DNA of 64,000 nt from Mycobacterium sp. GA-1199 (GTDB taxonomy: Bacteria > Actinomycetota > Actinomycetes > Mycobacteriales > Mycobacteriaceae): contig NZ_LQIX01000005.1 in NCBI RefSeq assembly GCF_001500045.1, positions 62,001 to 126,000 on the forward strand. The letters are read 5' to 3'. The position numbers and the translations under genes are program-made. The notes under the pieces are model-generated. The model ran no database searches and had not been told where the DNA came from. It was given only the letters and a program-made list of their open reading frames with translations. Positions within the stretch are counted from its first letter, which is position 1; every line of letters begins with the position of its first letter. Of this stretch, positions 9,775-17,343 are shown piece after piece.

Positions 9775-10731
9775 ATGCGCCTTGGCGTGATGATCGGGGC
9801 CGAACGCGGCGACATGGCGCGCAAGGTCAACAAGCTGGTCTCCGATATCGAGTGGGCCGAATCTGCGGGAATGGATACCGCATGGATGCCGCAGGTGCCC
9901 AACGACTTCGACTGTCTGACCATGGTTGCGTTGATGGCCGCGCACACCTCGAAGATCGAGCTCGGCACCGCGGTGGTGCCACTGCAGGCGCAGCACCCGA
10001 TCGCGCTCGCGCGTCAGGCGCTGTCGGTGCATGCGGTGGCGGGCGGGCGGCTCGCGCTCGGGGTGGGACCGTCGCACCACTGGATCGTGCGCGACATGCT
10101 CGGCATCCCCTATGAGAAGCCGGCCGCGTACACCCGCGACTATCTCGAGGTGCTCAACGCCGCACTCGCCGGCCCCGGTGACGTCGACGTCGAAAACGAC
10201 ACCTTCACGGTGCACAACCCGACGGTCCTCGGCGCCGAGAACCCGCTGCCGGTCCTGGTGGCCGCGCTGGGTCCGGTGATGCTGCAGATCGCCGGGGAGC
10301 GCGCCGACGGCACCGTGCTGTGGATGGCCGACGAGAAGGCCATCGGCGAGCACATCGCCCCCAAGATCAACAAGGCTGCCGCCGAGGCAGGCAGGTCCGC
10401 TCCCCGCATCGTCGCGGGGATACCGGTGTGCCTGTGCGCGAATTCGGAGATCGAAGCCGCCAAGGACCGGGCGAACCGCATCCTCGCCGAAGCCGAGACG
10501 TCACCGAACTACCAGCGACTGCTGGACCGTGGCGACGCCCGCGATGTCGGCGATCTCTGCGCGGCCGGCGACGAGGAAGCGATCCTGGCACGCTTCAAGC
10601 GATTCGCCGATGCGGGGGTCACGGACCTGTCGGTCCGGCTGCTGCCGATCGGCGACAACCGCGACGAACTGATCGCGTCGAAGTACCGGACGCGCGAGGT
10701 GATCGCGGAATTAGCCAAGCAGGTGCGGTGA
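9775..10731 (+). CDS. Luciferase-like (LLM) oxidoreductase, probably F420-dependent
   Basis: This 318-residue TIM-barrel protein belongs to the bacterial luciferase-like superfamily. It has MRLGVMIG at the start, WAESAGMDTAWMPQ (about 27-40), ELGTAVVPLQAQHP (about 61-74) and GRLALGVGPSHHW (about 89-101), the pattern of the mycobacterial F420-dependent group. Such enzymes oxidise alcohols or reduce double bonds using F420/F420H2; some use FMN instead. It lies 36 bp after the B12 subunit, with GGAGGAAG ahead of ATG 9775. Its stop overlaps the CoA-transferase GTG (GTGA). Genetic coupling to a mutase and a CoA-transferase suggests it acts on the same acyl-CoA or its acid. The cofactor assignment is by family resemblance only. 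Confidence 0.8.
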   Translation: MRLGVMIGAERGDMARKVNKLVSDIEWAESAGMDTAWMPQVPNDFDCLTMVALMAAHTSKIELGTAVVPLQAQHPIALARQALSVHAVAGGRLALGVGPSHHWIVRDMLGIPYEKPAAYTRDYLEVLNAALAGPGDVDVENDTFTVHNPTVLGAENPLPVLVAALGPVMLQIAGERADGTVLWMADEKAIGEHIAPKINKAAAEAGRSAPRIVAGIPVCLCANSEIEAAKDRANRILAEAETSPNYQRLLDRGDARDVGDLCAAGDEEAILARFKRFADAGVTDLSVRLLPIGDNRDELIASKYRTREVIAELAKQVR

Positions 10732-11807
10732 GCGGCCCGCCGCTGGGTTCAATGAGCGGCCCGCCGCTGGCCGGCATCCGCATCATCGAAGTCGGAGTCA
10801 TGCTGGCCGGGCCCTACGCCACCATGCTGCTGGCGGACCTCGGCGCGGAGGTCATCAAGGTCGAGCCGCCGGGCGGCGAGATCTCACGGCAGGTCGGTGA
10901 CAGCTATTTCGCCAGCCTGAACCGCAACAAGAAGAGCGTCGTCCTCGACCTGCGCTCGGAGGACGGCCGACGGCGGCTCGGCGAACTCGTCGCGGATTCC
11001 CATGCGCTGCTGGTGAATATGAAGCCGTCAGCGATCAAGAAACTCGGACTGACATACGACTCGCTCAAGCGGTTCAACGAACGCATCGTCTGTGTGGCGC
11101 TGACGGGATTCGGGCTCGAGGGCGGCGACGATCCGGCGTTCGACTACGTCATCCAGGCGGCGACCGGCGTCGCGGCCATGACGGGACATCCGGACGAACC
11201 GCCGACCTTGCCGGGATACTCCTCGGCCGACAACTCGACCGGGCTGGCCGCGGCGCTGGGGCTGCTGGCGCAGATCGTGTCGGGCCGTGGTGGTCAGGTC
11301 GACGTGTCCCTGCGGGATGTGATGTTCTCGCAGCTGAACTACCGCGCATCGGCGTACCTGAACGACGGTGCGGCGCCGTTGCGTTATCCGTTCGGGGCAC
11401 ACTCGTATTACGTTCCGGCGCAACTGTTCGCGACGGCGGACGGCTATCTGGCGCTGTTCATCACCCATGATGGGTTCTGGCGCGCGTTCTCGGACGAAGC
11501 AGGTATCGAAGGCTTTCCCACGATGGCCGAACGGTCAGACAAGCGCGACGAGGTGCTGGCGGTCGTGGCCGCGGCGTTGGCCACCGATACCGCCGCGAGT
11601 TGGGAGTCCCGGTTGCGTCCCTTGGGTATTCCGGTCGCCGCGGTGCGCACATTGCCCGAGGCGTTGGAGCAGACGCCCGAGGTGATCGTGCAGGCGGGTG
11701 ATTTCCGGTTGGTGCGCAGTCCGATTCAGATCGTGGGCTATGAACCGGAGTACCGGCCGGCACCCCGCGTCGACGAGCACGGCGACCTTGCGGTTCAGTC
11801 GTCGTAG
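10728..11807 (+). CDS. CaiB/BaiF family (type III) CoA-transferase
   Basis: This 359-residue enzyme moves CoA between carboxylic acids through a mixed-anhydride/aspartyl-CoA mechanism. It has the N-terminal signature GVMLAGPYATMLLADLGAEV, the KVEPP turn, NRNKKSVVLDL and TGFGLEGG. The catalytic aspartate is most likely in YSSADNSTG (about residue 163). Two starts are possible, GTG 10728, which overlaps the upstream stop, and ATG 10752. They lie in the two copies of an 18-bp direct repeat, so the first eight residues are duplicated. The 3' end overlaps the convergent ferredoxin gene by 13 bp. It is the last gene of the mutase operon and probably loads or recycles CoA on that pathway's acids. 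The substrate pair is not known. Confidence 0.86.
   Translation: MSGPPLGSMSGPPLAGIRIIEVGVMLAGPYATMLLADLGAEVIKVEPPGGEISRQVGDSYFASLNRNKKSVVLDLRSEDGRRRLGELVADSHALLVNMKPSAIKKLGLTYDSLKRFNERIVCVALTGFGLEGGDDPAFDYVIQAATGVAAMTGHPDEPPTLPGYSSADNSTGLAAALGLLAQIVSGRGGQVDVSLRDVMFSQLNYRASAYLNDGAAPLRYPFGAHSYYVPAQLFATADGYLALFITHDGFWRAFSDEAGIEGFPTMAERSDKRDEVLAVVAAALATDTAASWESRLRPLGIPVAAVRTLPEALEQTPEVIVQAGDFRLVRSPIQIVGYEPEYRPAPRVDEHGDLAVQSS
10729..10770 (+). repeat. 18-bp direct repeat duplicating the start region of the CoA-transferase gene
   Basis: The 18 bases at 10729-10746 are repeated exactly at 10753-10770, with six bases between them. Each copy is preceded by the base that completes a start codon, GTG in the first and ATG in the second. 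The predicted N-terminus therefore reads SGPPLGSMSGPPLAG. It looks like a small local duplication. Confidence 0.85.
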
Positions 11808-12106
11808 GTCACGCAGATCGTGTCGGTGTCCGGGATCGCTTGGCAGGTGAGGATGTATCCCTCGTCGACCTCGTCCTCGTCGAGAGCGTCGTTGACCCGC
11901 ATGGTGGCGCTCCCCTCGGTGAGCTTGCCCATGCAGGTGCCGCAGTTGCCGGCTTCGCACGAGAATGGCGGTGACAAGCCGGCCCGCCGGGCGCTCTCCA
12001 ACAGCGTCTCGTCGGCGACGCGGGTGACCGACACCTTCTTGCGGTCGAGCACGATCGTCACCTGTCCGCCCTGTGCCGGCTGGTCAGGTATCGGATCGGC
12101 CGTCAT
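11795..12106 (-). CDS. [2Fe-2S] plant-type ferredoxin
   Basis: This 103-residue stand-alone ferredoxin has the plant-type cluster motif SCEAGNCGTCMG plus a fourth cysteine in ILTCQ near the C-terminus. It resembles the C-terminal ferredoxin domain of mycobacterial reductases such as KshB, here without flavin and NAD domains. It should carry electrons to or from an oxygenase or flavoprotein in the cytosol. ATG 12106 is preferred to GTG 12124, because GGAGAG lies just upstream of it. The gene diverges from the FadD operon across a perfect GAGAAT-N3-ATTCTC palindrome. Its end overlaps the convergent CoA-transferase gene. A partner oxygenase is not adjacent; the P450s in the window are possible clients, but that is inference. 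Confidence 0.85.
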   Translation of the reverse strand: MTADPIPDQPAQGGQVTIVLDRKKVSVTRVADETLLESARRAGLSPPFSCEAGNCGTCMGKLTEGSATMRVNDALDEDEVDEGYILTCQAIPDTDTICVTYDD

Positions 12107-12141
12107 CAACAACTCTCCTGGCACATCGGTTCTAACTGGAC

Positions 12142-12156
12142 GAGAATATCATTCTC
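12142..12156. promoter_or_regulatory. Perfect GAGAAT-N3-ATTCTC operator between ferredoxin and fadD
   Basis: The palindrome extends to 17 bp (CGAGAAT-ATC-ATTCTCG, 12141-12157) in the 112-bp divergent region. A lone ATTCTC half-site follows at 12172-12177. Three other identical-arm copies occur in the window, all intergenic. It is probably bound by a TetR-type dimer and placed to control both genes. Confidence 0.7.
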
Positions 12157-12218
12157 GTTAAATGATACGCTATTCTCAAACCGAAATCCGACCCCCGGGG
12201 CACTAGTGAGGACAGCGT

Positions 12219-13616
12219 GTGAGTGAGGCGATCGCGCTCGCCTTCGAGCAGCGTGAATACACGCTGTCGCAGCTCGACGCGCTGAGTGCCGGGATGGCCG
12301 CAACCCTAAAATCCCGCGGCGTTCGCGCCGGCGACCGAGTCGCGTTGATGTCGTCCAATCGCCCCGAATTCGTCGTCGCGCTGCGCGCCGTATGGCAGTT
12401 GGGGGCCGCGGCGGTCCTACTCAGCCCCGCGTGGAGGCGCGCGGAGATCGAACATGCGCTGGCGCTGACCCGGCCGGCGCACGCGGTCGGCGATCATCCC
12501 CTGCTGGCCGAGATCATGCCGATGCTCTCGCTCGACGATCCGATCGAACCCGAGCAGGGGGAGGTCACCGCACCCGATCCCCAGGCCGACGCCCTGTTCG
12601 TGTTCAGTTCCGGCACCACCGGTATGCCGAAGGCGGTTCGGCACACCCATGCGGCGTTCGCCGTCGCGGTGCGACACTGGCGCGATGCGCTGCAGCTGTC
12701 GTCGTCGGACCGCATGCAGATCATGACCCCGCCGTCACACATCCTGGGCCTGCTCAACATCGTGATGGCGCTCGACACGGGGACCTGGATCCGGCTGCAC
12801 CGGCGCTTCGACATCGACACCATGTTGCGGCATATCGAAAGCGACCGGCTCACCATCGAGATGGCCGTGGCGCCAATCGCTTTGGCGCTGGCGGCCCATC
12901 CGGATCTGGAGTCCCACGACCTATCGTCGCTGCGCTACATCATGTGGTGCGCGACGCCGGTCACCGAGAGCGTCGCACAGGCCGTCACCGCCAGCACCGG
13001 GGTGAAGTGGGTGACCGCGTACGGCGCCAGCGAGTTGCCGGTGATCTCGTGTAACGAGCTCGACGGCCGCCACCTCGACACCGTTGGCCGGCCCGTGCCC
13101 GGTGCGCGCGTACGCGTGGTGTCCCTGGACACCGGTGCGGTCCTGGAGTCGGGCGAGCCCGGCGAGATCGAGGTGCAGTCGGATTCGGTGATGGCGGGCT
13201 ACCTGCCGGAGTCGGCGACCGCGGCAGCCTTCCACGACGGGTGGTACCGCACCGGCGACGTCGGCTATCTGGACGACGACGGTTGGCTGCGGATCACCGA
13301 CCGGTCGAAGGAGATGATCAAGGTGCGCGGCTTTCAGGTTGCGCCCGCCGAGGTCGAGGCCGTGTTGCACGGGCATCCCGCGGTCGATGACTGCGCGGTG
13401 TTCGGGGTGCCCGACGCGGCCAACGGCGAGGCGATCGTCGCGGCCGTGAAGACGAATGCCCCTGTGCCGGAGGACGAATTGGCGTCGTGGGTGGGGGAGC
13501 GGCTGGCGTCGTACAAGCGGCCCAGCCGGGTGGTCGTCGTGCCCGAGATCCCGCGGTTGCCTTCCGGGAAGGTTCTGCGTCGAGTGTTGAAGGAGCGTCT
13601 GTGGACGTCCGTCTGA
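12219..13616 (+). CDS. Acyl-CoA synthetase (FadD family)
   Basis: This 465-residue ANL ligase is on the short side for the family, with a trimmed N-terminus. The core motif is FVFSSGTTGMPKAVRHTH (about 127-144). The adenylate motif is TAYGASELP, the hinge is YRTGDVGY...DRSKEMIKVRGFQVAP, and the C-terminal catalytic lysine lies in PSGKVLRRVL. It forms acyl-AMP and then acyl-CoA from a free acid. The start is GTG 12219, and the reading frame does not extend further upstream. Its last 16 bases overlap the first FadE gene, whose AAGGAG ribosome site lies inside this gene. It is first in a FadD-FadE-FadE-crotonase operon under a GAGAAT-N3-ATTCTC site, an apparent beta-oxidation module for one substrate. 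Confidence 0.88.
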   Translation: MSEAIALAFEQREYTLSQLDALSAGMAATLKSRGVRAGDRVALMSSNRPEFVVALRAVWQLGAAAVLLSPAWRRAEIEHALALTRPAHAVGDHPLLAEIMPMLSLDDPIEPEQGEVTAPDPQADALFVFSSGTTGMPKAVRHTHAAFAVAVRHWRDALQLSSSDRMQIMTPPSHILGLLNIVMALDTGTWIRLHRRFDIDTMLRHIESDRLTIEMAVAPIALALAAHPDLESHDLSSLRYIMWCATPVTESVAQAVTASTGVKWVTAYGASELPVISCNELDGRHLDTVGRPVPGARVRVVSLDTGAVLESGEPGEIEVQSDSVMAGYLPESATAAAFHDGWYRTGDVGYLDDDGWLRITDRSKEMIKVRGFQVAPAEVEAVLHGHPAVDDCAVFGVPDAANGEAIVAAVKTNAPVPEDELASWVGERLASYKRPSRVVVVPEIPRLPSGKVLRRVLKERLWTSV

Positions 13617-14413
13617 CAAGTGAACAACAACAGTTGAGGGCCGCGGCGGCGAGCTTGGCCGACGACCTCGGTCCTGGGTCGGTCGCCGACCTCGAGGATG
13701 CCAGCAGGGTCGCCAGACTGGAGAAGGCCGTGGACGCCACGGGCTTTCGCACGCTTCGCTCGGACGGGGCGTCGGGTGTTGAGGTCGCGATCGTGGCCGA
13801 GGAGTTCGCCCGAAGGCTCGTCGACGTGCCGTTCATCGGGCCCTTGCTGGCCGACGACCTTCGCATGCGAGGCGGCGGTGAGCCGGTTGCGGCAGAGGCG
13901 GCGGATTCGATCGACCTGACGAAAAGCCTTGCCGGCGTGGTTGAGTCACCCGCCGAACTCGACAGCCTCTCGGACGAGGATGCCGGCCGATGGCGGGCGC
14001 TGGCGCTGACGGTCACGTGCGCTGACCTGGTCGGGGCGGCCAGGGGAGCCCAGGATCTGGCCGTCGAGTACGCCAAGGTGCGTGAGCAGTACGGTTCGAC
14101 GATCGGGTCGTACCAGGCGGTCGGTCACCTGCTGGCCGAGAGCCTGGCACTGATCGAGGGTTCGATCAGCGTGTTGCGGCATGCCGCATGGGCGGTCGAC
14201 GAACTCCCGGCCGCCGAGGCCGTCGAGGCGGCCCGGGTTGCCAAGATCTACTGTGCGCGAGCGGCGTTGACCGTCTGCGAGACCTCGATCCAGGTGCACG
14301 GCGGTATCGGCAACACGTGGGAGTGCTTGGCCCACGTCTACCTGCGCCGGGTGCTGTCCGCCACCGAGACGTGGCCCGTGAAGTTGGAGGAGTTGTCCAT
14401 TGGACTTTCGTGA
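13601..14413 (+). CDS. Acyl-CoA dehydrogenase, short subunit (FadE, alpha/beta pair)
   Basis: This 270-residue protein keeps mainly the helical C-terminal half of an acyl-CoA dehydrogenase: VREQYGSTIGSYQAVGHLLAE (about 166-186) and VHGGIGNTWECLAHVYLRR (about 235-253). It is about 100 residues shorter than a full FadE, because the middle beta domain is reduced. It is the usual small partner in mycobacterial heteromeric (alpha2beta2) FadE enzymes such as FadE28-FadE29, and would pair with the next gene product. GTG 13601 has AAGGAG at good spacing; a longer frame from 13487 lies inside the FadD gene. The next gene begins 14 bases before this one ends. Substrates of such pairs are often CoA esters of steroid-type or branched acids. 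Confidence 0.86.
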   Translation: MDVRLTSEQQQLRAAAASLADDLGPGSVADLEDASRVARLEKAVDATGFRTLRSDGASGVEVAIVAEEFARRLVDVPFIGPLLADDLRMRGGGEPVAAEAADSIDLTKSLAGVVESPAELDSLSDEDAGRWRALALTVTCADLVGAARGAQDLAVEYAKVREQYGSTIGSYQAVGHLLAESLALIEGSISVLRHAAWAVDELPAAEAVEAARVAKIYCARAALTVCETSIQVHGGIGNTWECLAHVYLRRVLSATETWPVKLEELSIGLS

Positions 14414-15488
14414 CGCACCGGAGGAAGCCGCGTTCCGCGACCGTCTGCGCGGCTGGCTGAGCGAGCAGAAGGGCAAGTTCCCGACGTCGGGCGACGAGTA
14501 CTGGGCCGCCCAGGGTGCGTGGCACCAGGCGCTGTATGAGGCCGGGTTCTTCGGCACCTCGTGGCCGAAAGAGTATGGCGGACAGGATCTGCCTCCGGTC
14601 TACGACGTCATCGTCGACGAGGAGATCGCCAAGGCCGGTGCGCCGGCGCGGCCGAGCCTCGGATACCTGGTGGTGGGGCTGTCGCATCACGGAAGCGAGG
14701 AGCTTCGCCAACGGTTCCTGCCGGGAATGATCAACGGCACCGAGCGGTGGTGCCAGGGCTTCTCCGAGCCTGGCGCCGGCTCAGATCTGGCGTCGCTGAC
14801 CACGACGGCGACCAGAGAGGGTGACGAGTACATCATTTATGGTCACAAGATCTGGACCAGCTATTCCGATGTGGCCGACTGGTGTCTGTTGCTGGCTCGT
14901 ACGGACAAGGATGTGCCCAAGCACAAGGGCATTTCGGCGTTCATCGTGCCGATGCACCAACCGGGGATCGAACAGCGGCCGCTGAAGATGATCAGCGGCG
15001 TCACCAAGGAGTTCGGCCAGGTGCTGTTCGACGGGGCCCGGGTGCCCGCGGAGAACATGGTCGGCGCGCCGGGTGAGGGCTGGAAGTTGGCGATGACCGT
15101 CGTCAGCCACGAGCGCGAGCCGTCGACGCTCGGGTTCTCGGCCCGCTACGGAAAGCTGGTGCGGCAGTTGGCCTCACGGGTGGACGGCTCGGCTCCCGAG
15201 GAGCTGGCGTGGGCGTGGGTGCAGACCGAGATGCTGCGGTTGCACGTGCGCAGGAGGTTGTCCGAACAGCTCGACGGGATGACGCACGGGCCGCAAGGCT
15301 CGTTGGACAAGCTGTTGATGACGTGGACCGAGCAGTCCGTCGGTCACGCCGCGCTGGCCACCGTCGGCACCGGCGATCCCGAATTGTTCGGCGCCTACAT
15401 GTACAGCCGCGCGCAGAGCGTGATGGGCGGTACCTCGCAGATTCAGAAGAACATCATCGCTTCGCGCATTCTCGGATTAGGAGTTTGA
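14400..15488 (+). CDS. Acyl-CoA dehydrogenase, long subunit (FadE)
   Basis: This 362-residue acyl-CoA dehydrogenase has near-complete domains: an N-terminal helical domain, the FAD/substrate beta domain with WCQGFSEPGAGSDLASL (about 118-134) and KIWTSYSDVADW (about 149-160), and a C-terminal helical domain ending MGGTSQIQKNIIASRILGL. It oxidises an acyl-CoA to the 2-enoyl-CoA with FAD. The TTG start at 14400 reads into a conserved DFRDAPEEAAFRDRLR start and overlaps the previous gene by 14 bp. A short partner subunit upstream and the same layout at 61154-63097 point to a heteromeric enzyme. The crotonase gene follows after a single base. Confidence 0.88.
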   Translation: MDFRDAPEEAAFRDRLRGWLSEQKGKFPTSGDEYWAAQGAWHQALYEAGFFGTSWPKEYGGQDLPPVYDVIVDEEIAKAGAPARPSLGYLVVGLSHHGSEELRQRFLPGMINGTERWCQGFSEPGAGSDLASLTTTATREGDEYIIYGHKIWTSYSDVADWCLLLARTDKDVPKHKGISAFIVPMHQPGIEQRPLKMISGVTKEFGQVLFDGARVPAENMVGAPGEGWKLAMTVVSHEREPSTLGFSARYGKLVRQLASRVDGSAPEELAWAWVQTEMLRLHVRRRLSEQLDGMTHGPQGSLDKLLMTWTEQSVGHAALATVGTGDPELFGAYMYSRAQSVMGGTSQIQKNIIASRILGLGV

Positions 15489-15489
15489 G

Positions 15490-16257
15490 TTGTACGACCT
15501 ACCACCGGAGATCGACGTCCAGGCCGACGGCGCATTGCGCATCATCACGCTGAACCGGCCGGAATCCTTGAATTCGGTCAACGACGACCTGCATTGCGGG
15601 CTCGCCTGGCTGTGGCCGCGGCTGGCCGAGGACCGGGAGGCTCGCGCGGCGGTGATCACCGGTGCGGGACGGGCCTTTTCGGCCGGCGGCGACTTCGGCT
15701 ACCTCGAGGAGCTGCGTCAGGACGCCGACCTACGCGCCAAGACGATCCTGCACGGCCGCGAGATCGTGCTGGGCATGGCGCGCTGCCGGATTCCGGTGGT
15801 GGCGGCCGTCAACGGTCCCGCGATGGGCCTGGGCTGCAGCCTGGTGGCCTTGTCCGACATCGTTTACATCAAAGATGATGCCTACCTTGCCGATCCACAC
15901 GTTCAGGTCGGATTAGTCGCCGCCGACGGTGGACCGCTGGTGTGGCCGCTGGAGATGAGCTTGCTGCACGCCAAGGAATACGCGCTGACCGGTGCGCGGA
16001 TTTCGGCCCAGCGCGCCGCCGAGCTGGGGTTGGCGAACCACGTCGTCGAAGATCCGCTGAGCGAGGCGATCGCCTGCGCGAAGAAGATCATGGAGCTGCC
16101 GCGCCAGGCGGTCGAAAGCACCAAGCGGCTGTTGAACATTCACCTCGAGCGCTCCGTGCTGGCGGTGCTCGACTACGCCAACACCGCGGAGGAGCAGTCG
16201 TTCAAGACCGACGATTTCCGCGAGATCGTCACCCGGCTGAACGCCAAGAAGAAGTAG
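15490..16257 (+). CDS. Crotonase-fold protein (enoyl-CoA hydratase/isomerase family), atypical active site
   Basis: This 255-residue crotonase has TLNRPESLNSV near residue 17, the first oxyanion loop AGRAFSAGGDFGYL (about 58-71) and the second GPAMGLGCSLVALSD (about 104-118). The two catalytic glutamates of classic hydratases normally sit in GCEL and PE. Here GCSL and DPHVQVG stand in their place, so simple water addition is unlikely by the usual route. An isomerase, hydrolase or C-C cleaving role is possible. The start is TTG 15490, one base after the FadE stop. It ends the FadD-FadE-FadE operon. Downstream lies a 211-bp inverted-repeat element and then the convergent SDR gene. Confidence 0.83.
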   Translation: MYDLPPEIDVQADGALRIITLNRPESLNSVNDDLHCGLAWLWPRLAEDREARAAVITGAGRAFSAGGDFGYLEELRQDADLRAKTILHGREIVLGMARCRIPVVAAVNGPAMGLGCSLVALSDIVYIKDDAYLADPHVQVGLVAADGGPLVWPLEMSLLHAKEYALTGARISAQRAAELGLANHVVEDPLSEAIACAKKIMELPRQAVESTKRLLNIHLERSVLAVLDYANTAEEQSFKTDDFREIVTRLNAKKK

Positions 16258-16282
16258 CGCCCGAGCACACACCTCCAGTGGT

Positions 16283-16493
16283 GCGAGCGTGCGTGTTTGC
16301 ACACGACACGCCGCCCATTTTCGCCATTATGGGCACCCTGCCGGCGCGCGAGCGTGCGCAAACTGTCCCCACGGGACGGCGTGTGGACCACCGGCACGGT
16401 AGGTCATATGCAAACGCGCACCGTCGCGATGGCGTCACGGTGCGCGAACTCCTGCAGATCCGCGGCGTGTCGTGTGCAAACACGCACGCTCGC
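16283..16493. mobile_element. 211-bp MITE-like element with 32-bp perfect terminal inverted repeats
   Basis: The arms 16283-16314 and 16462-16493 are exact reverse complements (GCGAGCGTGCGTGTTTGCAC...). They enclose about 147 bp of non-coding DNA with further partial copies of the same motif. The element fills most of the 247-bp gap between a convergent crotonase and SDR gene. The same repeat family forms the ends around the DUF559 gene at 60027-61133. No clear target-site duplication is visible. It could instead be a strong bidirectional terminator or a mycobacterial dispersed intergenic repeat. Confidence 0.55.
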
Positions 16494-16504
16494 GGAACAC
16501 GGAA

Positions 16505-17269
16505 TTACCTGGGTGGAAAGCGGAGCGCTCCGTCGAGGCGGATGATCTCGCCGTTGAGATAGTCGTTTTCGACGATGCTCTGCGCCAACTGCGCGTACTC
16601 CGTCGACCGGCCCATCCGCTTGGGGAACGGCACCTGCGGACCCCAGTACTGCTCGAGTTGGTCGGCGGCCTGTCCATACGCCGGGGTGTTGATGGTCCCG
16701 GGCGCGATGGTGACCACGCGGATGCCGAGCGGCGAGAGGTCGCGCGCCGCATTCAGCGTCATGCCGATCACGCCGCCCTTGGCCGCGGCATACGGCAGCT
16801 GACCGATCTGACCCTCGTAACCGGCGATCGACGCGGTGTTGATGATCACGCCGCGGGCACCCTCGTCGAGCGGGTCGGATTTCGCGATCTCGGCGGCCGT
16901 CAGCCGCATCACGTTGAAGACCGCGGTCAGGTAGAACTCGATCGTCGTCTTGAAGCCGTCGAGGTCCAGCGGGGAGCCGTCCTTGCCGATGAGCCGGCCA
17001 CCGCTGGCCGGGCCGCCGTGGGTGTCCACCGAGATGCGCAGGGGAGCCAGCGCCGCCGCCTCGGCGATGGCCGCGTTGACGGAGTCCTCCGACGTTGCGT
17101 CGGTGCGCACGTAGCGTACGCCGAGCTCGCTTTCCAGCTTCTTGCCCTTGTCGTCGGCCATGTCCGCGACGACGACCTTGGCTCCGGCACCGTGCAGACG
17201 CCGGACCGTCGCCTCGCCGAGGCCGCCGGCGCCGCCGACCACGATCGCCGAGCTACCCGCGATCTGCAT
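16505..17269 (-). CDS. Short-chain dehydrogenase, HSD10-like 3-hydroxyacyl-CoA dehydrogenase
   Basis: This 254-residue SDR has the cofactor loop VGGAGGLG (about 11-18), Asp after beta-2 in VVVADM, favouring NAD, and the catalytic Tyr/Lys in PYAAAKGG. The long insert SGGRLIGKDGSPLDLDGFKTTI and the ending NGEIIRLDGALRFPPR are typical of the HSD10/type-2 3-hydroxyacyl-CoA dehydrogenase group, which oxidises 3-hydroxyacyl-CoA and sometimes hydroxysteroids. ATG 17269 is preceded by AAGGGG; the frame extends to 17323 but crosses the operator. It diverges from the thiolase gene over a perfect GAGAAT-N3-ATTCTC site, so the two probably do consecutive beta-oxidation steps. Confidence 0.86.
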   Translation of the reverse strand: MQIAGSSAIVVGGAGGLGEATVRRLHGAGAKVVVADMADDKGKKLESELGVRYVRTDATSEDSVNAAIAEAAALAPLRISVDTHGGPASGGRLIGKDGSPLDLDGFKTTIEFYLTAVFNVMRLTAAEIAKSDPLDEGARGVIINTASIAGYEGQIGQLPYAAAKGGVIGMTLNAARDLSPLGIRVVTIAPGTINTPAYGQAADQLEQYWGPQVPFPKRMGRSTEYAQLAQSIVENDYLNGEIIRLDGALRFPPR

Positions 17270-17306
17270 ATGGTTCCCCTTCTTGCAACTGACACTCTCG
17301 GCTTGA

Positions 17307-17321
17307 GAGAATAACATTCTC
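17307..17321. promoter_or_regulatory. Perfect GAGAAT-N3-ATTCTC operator between SDR and thiolase
   Basis: The palindrome GAGAAT-AAC-ATTCTC lies in the 74-bp divergent region, 22 bases ahead of the thiolase ATG and 38 bases ahead of the SDR ATG. The region is too short for independent regulation, so one bound dimer would affect both genes. It has the same arms as the sites at 12142, 25115 and 57988. Confidence 0.7.
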
Positions 17322-17343
17322 ATTCGTCGAGACGGAGATACCT

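Noticed and set aside
12107-12218. KstR or KstR2 binding sites in the divergent promoters
   Set aside because: I looked for the AAC-N4-GTT and CAAG-N2-CTTG type dyads that I recall for these regulators and did not see them at these positions; the GAGAAT-N3-ATTCTC palindrome is different.
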